From Galerina marginata (taxonomy: Eukaryota; Basidiomycota; Agaricomycetes; Agaricales; Galerinaceae): 64,000 nucleotides of DNA. Position 1 is the stretch's first letter, and every line of letters starts with the position of its first letter. A program made the position numbers and the translations under genes. Under the pieces are notes generated by a model. That model searched no databases. It was not told the DNA's origin and saw only the letters and a list, made by a program, of their open reading frames with translations. The stretch lies in assembly GCA_023014335.1 (NCBI GenBank), contig JAECYW010000017.1, forward strand, positions 682,001 to 746,000, written 5' to 3'. This document shows, piece after piece, positions 12,850 to 23,400 of this stretch.

Positions 12850-12867
12850 CGTAGCCTTAAGGCTACG
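12850..12867. repeat. perfect 18-bp palindrome
   Basis: CGTAGCCTTAAGGCTACG equals its own reverse complement. No gene is assigned nearby. Confidence 0.8.
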
Positions 12868-13468
12868 AAGATTTTATCTGCTTCCATGATAATCATAACC
12901 TAGATCCCTGTACATACTGAGTGCTATTCTCCTACATCGGTCCCGACCTCATTGACAGTCGCAGTCGCGTGGAATCCCGAAAGTGCTCCTAAATTTATAG
13001 CATGGATTAACTTTGGACGCTTGGCGGGCGTACGCAAGGCGGTACTGACTTCAGCGGAAAACTTGGCGCCGCAGCTTACCGCTCCCGCTTCCTGTTCGAC
13101 AGACTGTGGCAGACAATCTAGCGGGATGCGGAGCGGTGGAGCGGACGAGCATTATTCTCGGGGTGCTTGGACGCGAATCAGGATGCGGCGAAATTCTTCA
13201 GCATATACATAGGCAATATGCAATTGTATGGCACTGGAGGGCCGACCCAAGATTCGAAGCCGAAACCGAAGTTACTAGTGTTCAGTTCGATGTCAGTTTA
13301 ACTTTGGCCGGGGCGGTAGACGCGATAACAAGCCCGAGAAATTGTCAATCAGCGGCCCGACGATAGCCCAGATGCAGCGATAAATGATGCAACGGTCGAC
13401 CTAAAGACCCAGCCATGGATTCATGGACTCTGGGAACAAAAGTACTGACTGAAAGAAGCACTAGTCTA

Positions 13469-13477
13469 AGTAACGGG
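13469..13477. repeat. left target-site duplication
   Basis: AGTAACGGG, repeated exactly at 14721-14729 on the far side of the TIR element. Confidence 0.6.
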
Positions 13478-14720
13478 GGTGGTTAACAAAGTTACTTTTA
13501 CAAATTAACTTTTCCATACAAAAGTAACTTATTTTAACTTGCGTTAACTTTTGGCTGGTCAAGTTAATTTGTCCAAGTTAAGTTAAGTAAAAGTTAAGCA
13601 AAAGTTAAGCTAAGTCAAGTGAAAGTTAGGATAAGTCAAGTGAAAGTTAGAATAAGGGGCCAAGTTACCGTAAGAAACAGGTCACGAATAAAAGAGCGGG
13701 AGAAAGATGTGATTCACGCGAGAAGGGTAACGTACCTGGTTAAGATTTGTGATGCTCTGCGCGGCGTGAGGCGGGAATTCGTCCGGGTTCTGTGCTGAGG
13801 GGCATGATGCGATCGTCGCGCGAGGCAGTGGCCTGGAGGATGGTGCCTAGTCCGCCGCGGCGTCTTGTCGATCGCAATCGGGGACTGGATACGACGGCAG
13901 AGGAAGGGAAGGAGGAGAGGAACGAATGCTAGAAAGTGATAAGGTGGTAATAGAGTGGGACAGGCGGTCAACGTTGGGTAAAGTGGTGTTGGGGTAGATA
14001 GATGGCCAACGCAATCGTGTGCGGGCGCCAAGTCCGACCAGCGCTTATTCACGAGCATTGTAGATTGATTATTTGTTTATTCGCTTGCTCGTACATTTGG
14101 GCATATAATTTCATTTGTATAGTACACTCTAGATAAAATGTAGATAGGAATCTAAAACGCCCAATCCAGGTGGAAGCGCCTAATGTCTATCTATCTTACT
14201 GACATGCTGCGTTCAGGGAAGTTTGTGCCAGGTTAATAAGCAGTTAACCTATTAAGTTCAATCTTGCCACCGTTAGTCCAAATTGACGGGACGAGTTGAC
14301 TTGGCCGCCACGGTTTATTCGGCTACCTGTGGCCTTGATTTATTGGCACGATTTCAATTTTCGAGACGTCCAAATGCACCTGTGCAGTTTGTGCATCGTA
14401 ATTATCGAGCAAAACGCACATGATTGGAATAACGTCAGTTACACACACTGCCGCGGTGCCCCGCCCGCAATTCATAAAGTACTCTGGCCCACAGGTGTCA
14501 GAAATACACTGTGTCTTTCGAGGCGAAGGTATGGGCCGGACGCATAATCTTTTATCGTTATCTAATCTAAGTTATAGGCACTCGCTTGAGGGGCAAAAGT
14601 GTGGGAATGTTCAAGTTAAATTGTCCACGCGTGGGAAAAGTAAAGTTAAAGTTAATACGTTTGCGTTTGGCAGAGACAAGTTAACCAAGTTAACTTGAAA
14701 AAGTAACTTTATTGACAGTC
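13478..14720. mobile_element. non-autonomous DNA transposon with terminal inverted repeats and 8-9 bp target duplication
   Basis: AGTAACGGG occurs just outside both ends (13469-13477 and 14721-14729), as a target-site duplication would. The first 36 bases and the reverse complement of the last 36 match at about 27 positions, including AAAGTTACTTTT and TTAACTT. The subterminal zones are packed with AAGTTAA/AAGTTAAC motifs on both sides, and the left one holds a 21-bp tandem repeat (13611-13651). The interior (about 1.2 kb) has no transposase; the longest frame, minus strand 13714-14058, has no recognisable domain. An 8-bp duplication would suit hAT and a 9-bp one Mutator-like elements. Confidence 0.65.
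13611..13651. repeat. 21-bp tandem repeat in the TIR element
   Basis: Two near-identical copies of TAAGTCAAGTGAAAGTTAGG plus one A, inside the left subterminal region rich in AAGTTAA motifs. Subterminal arrays of this kind often serve as transposase binding sites in hAT and Mutator-like elements; that role is inferred here. Confidence 0.6.
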
Positions 14721-14729
14721 AGTAACGGG
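14721..14729. repeat. right target-site duplication
   Basis: AGTAACGGG, an exact copy of 13469-13477. Confidence 0.6.
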
Positions 14730-15564
14730 CGGCGTCTGGCGGTCGTAAGACATCATCCTGTGACTACGAACCAACGGAGAGCGCAACTTTCGGTGAGGAT
14801 GACTCTTGTTGAACTTGAACGCCAGAGTTCAAGCCAAGTTCAAGCCTAATCCTGGTCTTCGGTTTATGGAGGGGCTGGGAGGTAGAATTATATTTATCTT
14901 ATCATCCCAAGTTCCAACGCAGTTGATGGTGGAGGATCTAATCAGACAAAGATAACCCAGTTGAAACGCGCCTAAGTCCCCATCCTGGGCAGCACACCGT
15001 CAATTTCGGAGATCGGTTCAACTCAGCTCATAATCAGGCCGTGCGCCGTATCGACTCGTAACATAGCCCACGCAGGTCATCCTGTGGAACACAAATCGCC
15101 TTCAAAGGTAGGCTCAAAAATATGATGAAAAACATCAAGTTGAGGCTCCAGTCGAGCTTGTCATGGTTTCGGCAAGCTGTCGGTGATTTAGAAATCTAAC
15201 AGTGTTGCCCGACTTGACTGGGCTTGCTGCGCAGCCTGTTAGTGCTCACACAGTGCCATAGTGCTAAGTATATATGGCTAGGTCAACGGCTGTTAGATGG
15301 GAGTTGGTGCATATATGTATCGAACTTTCCACCTGGGTTTTTAGTTCGCACCAATCGAGCACCAATGGCGTTCATCTGTTATCGACCTTGGCGCTGTTTG
15401 CCGTTCTAGTTTCTTCAATCGCATGGAAGATATGCTCGGGGGGATGTATTACCGGTACTTGATTGAACAGATATCTATTTGGCATGGCAAAGCTAACCAT
15501 GAAGCTCCAAGCTCACGTTGCATCTTCCCAAAGTCACAAGCTTAAGCCGGCTGCATGAAGCTAG

Positions 15565-15586
15565 ATGGTCATGGTCATGGTCATGG
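15565..15586. repeat. ATGGTC microsatellite
   Basis: Three perfect ATGGTC units followed by a partial one. Confidence 0.8.
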
Positions 15587-15689
15587 ATGTTATCAACACA
15601 GATTTAGATCTTCATCTTCATCAATTTCGACATTTACACGGCTATTAGCCAAGGCGGTAGATGGGTCACGACCCAATTGCAAAAGTCCC

Positions 15690-16330
15690 AAGAGCCTAAT
15701 GACCTAACTGCATCATGAGAAACGACCAAGTCCCACCGGCGGAACATAACTTACCGTGGGCCTATCCTGGGCCTTTGGCTTCACGCTGAGGGCCTGAAAA
15801 ACGTCCGTCCCGGGGCTGTTCTGCTGGCCGCTTATTGGCTTAGGAGGTAGCATGGTTCAGGAAGCAGATACCGCGGTGATATCGGTGTATGCTAAAGACG
15901 GGCATGAATACCACCATCCTTATGTCATGGGCAGTCTCGTTCAAGTTTTCTTGGTTGGCCGTAGGTCACATCTCGAGCCTCAGATCGTATTGGTAGATAA
16001 CAAGGATTATCGGCGCCAACCCCCGTAGCACGGCATCCAGACAAAACCGCAAATGACCAATGACGCCAGTCATCTTAAGAGCCTAACAGTTGAGCTTGGA
16101 CGTATGTATTGTATCATGATAAATCACCAAGGGGTCCGGAGCATACAGAGCTATCTTGAGCCTTTAGGAAAGAGCAGAAAACATCCGCACCATTTTGCTG
16201 GTGGCGGTAGGACAGAGAGGAGATACAGTGGTGATACTGACGCTCAACGCTAAAGACCACCGTCCATGGAGATGTCATGGTTGTGGTCATGGGCCGCCTC
16301 GTTCGCAGTTTCCTGTTTTTTAATTACATC
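15690..16330 (+). repeat. diverged direct duplication (two units of roughly 270 bp)
   Basis: Blocks recur in the same order about 370 bp apart. AAGAGCCTAA is at 15690 and 16077. GCATCATGAGAAACGACCAAG matches GTATCATGATAAATCACCAAG. A GCGGTGATATCGG..GCTAAAGAC block matches CAGTGGTGATACTG..GCTAAAGAC. GTCATGGGCAGTCTCGTTC matches GTCATGGGCCGCCTCGTTC. Many substitutions and small gaps separate the units. No coding capacity is apparent. Confidence 0.5.
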
Positions 16331-18647
16331 TTCGTTCGTGTCGAAGCCCAAGGTCCGAGACCGAGCAATGAAAACAAGAGGTAATGTATACATAGGTAAC
16401 CGAGGGTGAGCGAAAGTTGCGAGTCGGGTGACCATGAAGTCGAAGAGACAGAAAACATGAACCTATACTTGGGGTCGTTAGGGGTGGAGTTGGGTCCGTT
16501 CAAATCGAACTTTACGACTGTTCACAGTCTGCCCCGTCTGTGAAAGACAGAAAAAAAGGAGCGCCAGTTTTAGTCTTTGTGTAATGCGTGGGTTGTCCGA
16601 GGCGTAGGCAAGCTATCGATATGGCGCCATACTACCAACCAGCCCAGAGAATGAAGGGGTCATGTCAGCCATGTTCAACATCAACTCTAGAAAGTGAGAA
16701 CATCATGGACAAGGAGCAGATGATCATTCGATCATGTAGTGGTACGCCGCAGACTGCTCGCGGGGAAGGGCTTCGATTTCGATACCGGGTGGGCATCACA
16801 CAAGTTACCATAGGAAGAATGGACGGTGATGAACGCGATAGGAAACTCGACGGTGTCCGAGCTTTGCGGGAGCAACCCCACTCTGGCTGGGTCGAGTGGA
16901 GTGGGTTCTGGATGGTGGGTAATTTGTTCAACACCTCGGGGCTAAGGTCGTTGTAGAGCGAGATATGGTTTGTGGGTTCCAAATCGAGAGGCGCGGGGGA
17001 TGTAGTGCAGCATCAGGCTATGGGTTGCTATTAACAGGCGCGTATATTTAGGTCGAGAGCGTTTGGCGTTGGGAAGAGCGGTCCCGAAAGGGAAGGTGTG
17101 GGCGTATATTTAGAACATTTCAAGACGTCGAGAGGGCTTGGCCTGCACATAGGAGAAATGTGTTCATTGAATTGATTCGCCGAGCTGCGAGTCGGTAGTA
17201 GTTTGGATAGTCCGGGTTTGGGGCGTAGCCCAGCAACTCCAGAACATCGCTTGCAAAAGCTGGGAAATACGGTTGGATCAAGTGTTCAGGCTAGGTCCGC
17301 TATAACAAGGCCTTTATTTTTTTTTCCTTCATTATAATTTCGAAGTCGAATGTTATGTTGCCGCATAGGGCCCGAGAGGAATGACAAGACGGAGTTGACG
17401 GTGCGTCTGAGAGTCATGCGGTAGGGGGTTCTCGAAGCTGTCGTGATCAGGCCCACGAGACGAGATACTATCACGATGCCGCATGCCGTTTGCCAGGATC
17501 ATGATCATGTTCTTTTGGGACCATTGAGTCTGAGGAAGAGGGATTGGGCTGTATTTTTAATTTTGTTCGCATTCGGATGCGAAGAAATGAATTGAATAGA
17601 TGCTGAAGATGAGAGTCACAACGGCCCTCGACGGTGATAGTGGAGGATAATCCCTGTTGTACGATCGAGCGTTGAACGTCGATGTCGAGAATTTGCGTTG
17701 GAAACAAACGTTCGATCGTATTTGAATTTAAATTGATTTACGTGTTGAAATTTTGGCGCGCGTCTATGCTGGGTACAAATGTGCGACTGGAGGTCTTTAG
17801 ATGGTCCTCTGCCCAGGACTGAAATACCATCATAAATGACGAGAGACGACATCGATAGGAGTCTTTAGTTGCGCACATGTGGATTTGGGCGCAGTTAGAG
17901 GGTAAGTGTTGTTGAAAAGGCCGCTACGAGAGTGGTTGCGGGGAGCCTCGTGATATGTGGTATGATACTCTAGAATTAGAGTCGGGAAAGAGAGGGTCTG
18001 CAGGCCGAGTCGCGGTGGACACGAGGATAATTAGACATGCAGAGGAATGTGCTAGGATAGGTTGTAAACGGCAAACGGGAGTACCTCGGGACGGCAAGTC
18101 AAGCAGGAAAAAGGGAGGTGGTGGTAAGAAAGTGAGGAAGAGCTACGGAAATAGACACGGACCGATCGGTTTTTACGATTAGAGAGAGGGTGTCCACGGG
18201 TTCTATTCTTCACGATCGCGCGTGATGTGGGGAAGGGATATGGGGAGACTGACGCAACATCCGAGGATTGGCCTTTGTCAAGCCTGATCCGCAAGTATTC
18301 TTGATCGAGAAAGGAGGGCCAAGGGACCTATTCGAGCGTGTAGACTGGGACACCGCATTTGGATGGCTTGCGGACGGTTGTCGGAGGAGGGGGAAAGCGA
18401 CGAAGGGGAAAGCGACGAGGGGGATGAATATGGGGTGGAGAGGGACGCGGAGGACGACTAGCAGGATCGCGGGGCGGGCTAGTGATGATCAGAGAGGGCA
18501 GAGAGGACGAACCAGGACGAACCGAGCCTGGTTCGGCTGGACGGGTTTAGGTGCGATGTAAATCCGGACAGGGCTGGAAGCAGTAAAAAGTTGATCGAAC
18601 GCTTTCAACTTCTTTCCCATTCTTCTTCCACTACCATTTTCGAGATT

Positions 18648-18655
18648 CTATATAA
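18648..18655 (+). promoter_or_regulatory. TATA-like box of the bZIP gene
   Basis: CTATATAA, about 30 bp before an out-of-frame ATG (18679) and 115 bp before the bZIP ATG (18764). Confidence 0.5.
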
Positions 18656-18678
18656 CCAGCCCGCTAGTCGCTAATAAA

Positions 18679-18867
18679 ATGTCCAAGCAGACGCTCGCTC
18701 TCGCAATGTCCCAGATCATCGCCCACGACGCCCCTCTGCTCTCTCCCACAGACCAGTCCTGGGATGTCCAACAGCCTCTCTTTTCAGCCCTCCCACGACA
18801 ACTTCACTTACGCCTACTACAACCTGCCCCCTTCTCCACCCACCTCAGAGGGCTCTCATGCCACTGA
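18679..18867 (+). other. out-of-frame upstream ORF overlapping the bZIP start
   Basis: ATG at 18679 opens a 62-codon frame that runs past the bZIP ATG (18764) in a different frame. A second in-frame ATG lies at 18709. If transcription starts upstream of these ATGs, ribosomes would have to bypass them to make the bZIP protein. The TATA-like box is so close that the first ATG may not be in the mRNA. Confidence 0.35.
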
Positions 18868-20489
18868 CTCCCCCGTACCCACAAATAGGATGCTCAAGAT
18901 GCGCGTCAACTCGGACGCTGACCTCTGTATGCCCACCCACCAGGTCTTTGACTTCCCTGTAGACATAGCCCGGCCCTCTCACTCCCCCCTCAGCGCTCGC
19001 CATCTCTCTGTGAAGAGGTCGGCAGGCCCAGCGACTCTATGGAGCATTTTTCAGATGCTGGGTCCTCCTGCGGCGCCAAGCGCTCAGCCAGTCCTGCCCC
19101 TAGCGCCACAAAGAAGCGCGCAGTGGGCGAGCGTATCTCGAGCAAGGACTTTGTGCCTCCCGATGTCTCCGGTCTCAGCAAACGTGAAGCTCGTCTCGTC
19201 AAGAACCGCGCAGCAGCCTTCCTCAGCAGGCAGCGCAAGCGTGAAGAGTTCGAATGCATGGAAGTGTAAGTTTATCTCCACCTTCTCCACCATACCCCCT
19301 GCCTCCTCTCTTCCTCCACTGCCTTTCTGGCTTTTTTGCTTATCGCCTCCATTACGTTTCTTTAGACGCGTCGCCGAATTAGAACAAGAAAATGCCAGGC
19401 TTCTGGCACTTACCCGAAGTGGTACCTCCGTTTCGGCGCCGCAGACAGCTCCTTCCGACACTATCCTTGTCTCCGAAGTTGAGATACTCAAGGCCCAGCT
19501 CGCCGCTGCCAGAGAACGGGAACGCTCTCTCAGCGCCCAGTTGGCCTCGACATCCGTCGCTCGCGATGTTCCTGTCAAGGTCGAGGCAACAGAGCCCCAA
19601 TTTTCATTGTCATCACCATCTCGGTCAAACGTTTCATCAGCTCACAAATCAGGAGCCAGCCTCGGATTGATGGTCAGTATTCAATTATAGCTTGACATCA
19701 TTTTTTCGGCCTCGAGTTGACTTCCAAATAGGTTCTGCTCTGTGCTCTTCCTTCGCTTCTGTCAATGCGAATGCAGTCAACTGCACCTACTAGCTTTGCC
19801 ATACCTAATCCGTTCCCTACATCCTCCGCAGCTGCCTTCGATTACAATAACTTCCTTCCGAGTGATTACGATTGGTCAAGGACAACAGGCAGCTCTCTGA
19901 TGGACCTCGATGCCGATAACCACCATCACAAGATCCAGAAACTGGAATTTAGTGGTGCAGACACAGCGGACTTGGGCGGTCTCGGCTGATTTGGATATCT
20001 CAGTTCGATACTTCCCCTTCGGACGATGGGAAGATCCGGGTCCGGATACACTCGCCGTCATCGTCGGCCTCATCTCGCTCCGGCTCTCCGGGGGCAGCCT
20101 CTCCCTACGATAGCATGAAACCCGAAATGTCGCCGTCATCCTCGTCCTTGGCTATGTGGTCAGGAGCGGAATCCGAATCAAGCCTCCAAGCCTCGTTCCC
20201 TTCCCAGTTCAGTGCCCTCTCCTCATACTCCACGTCATCTTCCGATCCGTTTTTGGGTGTTTCTTCCTCCAGCGAGTATGGCATGCCGTATGCTCCTGAT
20301 GGCTCGATGAGATATGAAAACAACATGGAGACGATGAGCTATGGCCAGGTGTCGGATTCAAGCTTTGGCCTCGGGTCAGAGTACACCATTCCGGATTCCA
20401 CAGGCGCAAAACGGAGAGTGAGGATCGCACTGAAGAGCATGCCCCAGGTCGGCGGCGAGGGAGGCGAATGGGAGGTCCAAATATGCTGA
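18764..20489 (+). CDS. bZIP transcription factor, ATF6/HAC1-like, with an unexplained frame break
   Basis: DNA-binding regulator. Start MSNSLSFQPSHDNFTYAYYN at 18764. A likely intron from about 18943 to 18995 joins to RSPSLCEEVGRPSDSMEHFS. The basic region and zipper are SKREARLVKNRAAAFLSRQRKREEF and, after a short intron, RVAELEQENARLLAL. After another intron (near 19672) comes a short hydrophobic run, LGLMVLLCALPSLLSM. The frame then stops at 19987-19989 (DLGGLG, stop). The sequence beyond is clearly coding in another frame: FDTSPSDDGKIRVRIHSP from 20004, and a C-terminus KRRVRIALKSMP..GGEWEVQIC ending at 20489. No GT-AG intron restores this junction. The basic region resembles ATF6-type factors more than AP-1. 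The identity of the target genes is unknown. Confidence 0.8.
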
Positions 20490-23400
20490 GCTGAGGCTGC
20501 GGCTGCCTGCTTGCTTGCTTCCTACCTTACGCAAAAAAAATCAGTCTCAAAAGTTGATTTTTCTACTATATTCTCTCTATGGTAAAGCAAAAACCGGGAA
20601 AGGCGGTCTTTTATTTTTTTATAAACTTACCCCCGGCCTCTTCGCGTCCGCGCACCACCCTTTCTGCACCCCATCCACTTCATTATTTCTTTCCAGGGTT
20701 TTTTCTTTCGTTTTATTTACTGCTCTGTCGATTTGCTGTCTCGCCACCCAACTCTGTATTACCACTCAATCAACACACCAACAACACGCACACACCATGT
20801 TCGCCTATGCCATGCATTCGCCATCACCATCACCTCGCATCCCGGCGTACCACCCTCAGTCAACGCCTGGCATCCACATATGTTATACCGCCGCGTTCCC
20901 GAATTTACTATGATACCCCCTCTTCGATATTCTTTACTTCGTGACCTTCGGCTGTCGGTACTACCCTACCTACTACCTACTACCAAACCAAACCAAAAAA
21001 AAGTAACATAACCGGGTACTTTGCACTCTGCGACCCTCCTCTCCTGCAAACCGCTACCGTTACCTGAAGCCAAGCGTCCTTTTTACCCGCCTCCGGTTAC
21101 TTTTTTCGCCTTTTCGTATACCACTTTCTGAGTGTCGGACCTCTCCTCATCTCGTCCATTCGCTTCGACCCCGCCCGCTCGTTCTCTGGATTATATTCGT
21201 ATTCGTACCCCCTCTTTGTATTGCATATGCCTTCCCCGCGATCGTTGATAGTCTCGGGTTTCTACCTGGGCACAACTCCGAGCCGCCCCCGCACATAGAC
21301 TATTCTAGTATTACACCAATATAATTGCGGCTTAGTATTGTATCTCTATCCTAGGCCTTCATGAAAGCTTCTGAGAGTGCGACTGAGTGCTCGAGGTGAG
21401 TGCCGTTGTAATTGGTAGCAATTGTTCTGGCCCCGAGTCGGTTTCCGCGTTCTTCCGTCGTCGGCCGCGACGGTGGGGAACGTTCATTGCTCAGCCTCAG
21501 CGATAAAGCCAAAAGAGTTGGTTCGCGATCGGCATGTAGAGTGGAATCCGATCGGTTCGATTTACTCGGCAGTGCCATCACTGGCTCGTTTCCCAGCCAT
21601 CACCATCTAATCAAACCCGAGTTGCGATAGCGCAGTTTATTGATATTGTAAGCACGCCCTGGCGATGGGTCCACTGCCAGTGCCGCCGCCATGGCATGGA
21701 CAATCATCCTGCCTGCCTCACGCTCGACACAGGCGGCCTCACGCTGCTAATCGGTGTGTACTTTACATAGTCCTTTTACCCACTCCATGCCACCGACTGG
21801 CGAAGCTTGACGGCCTACACCGCGGCGACACCTTCCATTGATTGTGTACTAGCATAAAGAGTGTTCCATCTGATATCTTGAAATATTGGATAACACATAT
21901 CGTGCATGAGCAGTAAGTATATGCAGTGGTGAACCACTGAAATATTTAGCGAGCATAGATAGCAACGCGTAAATGCGCATGGGGTATCTCACTCAGCCGT
22001 TCCAATGAAATCTTCCTGAAATTCCACAACGGGGTTCGTTTCCAGTGTGTAAAAATTCACACTTGATGCCGCTTGCGGGGAAGGCGTAACCTGGATATAA
22101 ATGGCTTCTGCGGTTGCAGTTTTCGACATACTTCCAGGTGATATTTCCCCGCTTCGCTTGATGGAGGCTAACGGAGGCTAACGGTAGCATGATATAATAT
22201 GCATGGAGTTATTGCAGGGCCCGGACTCTAGATCTTCTGCACGGAACGTCCTGCAAGTCCAAATTTCCGAGTTAGGAACTTACGAAGTTCATGATTTCAC
22301 CTGATGACCCCCGCGTTCAAAAGTTTATCGGGAAACACATGCCGCGCTTTCAAGAAAAAAGGCGCACTTGGTCAGTGCTTTGGCTCTAGGGTTACTCCGT
22401 GCAAGGGAAACCAGCATTGAAGGGGATGGAATTCCCCGAAGACATGGCGACGAGTGCGGCTCGGCGCACCCTCGATTTCTATGGCCTCTTGAGACTTAAT
22501 TTTCTGTTGGCTCTAAACCGATTTGATAATTTGAATTGATCGTGATGGACCTATTAATATAACAAGGGAGATTCTCGAAGCTTGAACGTTTGTCTGTACG
22601 CCTGAACTTCGGCATAGGTGCGCTCAAGCCTGATCGCCAATTAAATATGACAAGACCGACAAGGGTAAACTGACAATTTGACAAGCAGCCTCTTTTTTTT
22701 TTGTATTGGACGGTGACACTGACGTCCCGACAAGGACTCGGGAGCTGGTTCGAGAGTAAGAATAGAAGCTTTGAAATCTAATCTTGTTTCGTTTCTCCTG
22801 CACTGTGGTCGATTCTTGAGAGCGGTAAAAAACCGGTGCGAGGTTTCTGTCTGATTGAGCCTGAGTGCGTGCGAGATAAAACCTGTTAGACTCGGAAATG
22901 CCTACGGGTATGAAGTAAGTAATTATTAAGGCAACTCTTTGGTGCCTTTCCGGCTTGGAAGCGCGCACCATTCTGGAACCTGTGTGAACGTCAAGCAATT
23001 TTCAAGGGCCATAGAGGGCAATCGCCGTCAACACGTGGGAAGGCGTTCAGGACCCCCACATTGGACCCGCAAGCGCCGAACGGCAACTGCTGAACATCGT
23101 GTTATCGTGTGGGGAGTGGAGGCTCACCTTTGATATCTAATCTCGAAACGGGGCTCGTTTCATGATAATGACAGTTTGACAATGATTTACAACATTTCTG
23201 CATCAGGTTTATCAATTCATCAACCTACACGTAGAGATTAGTTGCATGAAATAGGAGCGAACTTCAACCACCTTCAACTGGATGACCTAGATTTAATTTG
23301 TTTTCGAAATCTGGAGTTGAAGGCAGTCCATGTTGGTTCAGTCAGTAAAGGTACTGCGAGTAGAAACATGGCCGTTGCCGTTCCCTCGACGGTGTACTCC

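Larger units (their letters stand above)
11147..13477. other. gene-poor stretch, possible decayed gene fragment near 12.1-12.7 kb
   Basis: No gene could be supported. Between about 12130 and 12710 several plus-strand pieces look faintly coding (LQLVDSHGPRFQWGSLGCQPPW; DMRNRPSASQFPIDNVFDIL), but they cannot be joined into a product and match no family I recognise. An exact 18-bp palindrome lies at 12850-12867. Confidence 0.3.
14730..18763. other. 4-kb non-coding stretch upstream of the bZIP gene
   Basis: I find no supportable gene. The left part contains an (ATGGTC)n microsatellite and a diverged direct duplication. From about 16.5 to 18.56 kb the plus strand is visibly purine-rich (GGAGGGGGAAAGCGACGA type), with only short open frames that show no family motif. 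The last few hundred bases should be the bZIP promoter. Confidence 0.5.

Noticed and set aside
13714..14058. 114-codon minus-strand frame inside the TIR element as a transposase
   Set aside because: Pro/Arg/His-rich composition with no DDE or BED-type motif; too short for a transposase.
18679..18867. Taking ATG 18679 as the bZIP start
   Set aside because: Its frame ends at 18867 and does not join the bZIP frame through any sensible intron; 18764 gives a continuous N-terminus.
19964..19989. Ire1-type cleavage pair CAGCGGA (19964) and CGGCTGA (19983)
   Set aside because: Both fit the CNGNNGN loop pattern, but excision would remove 19 nt, which does not restore the downstream frame, and no flanking stems were seen.
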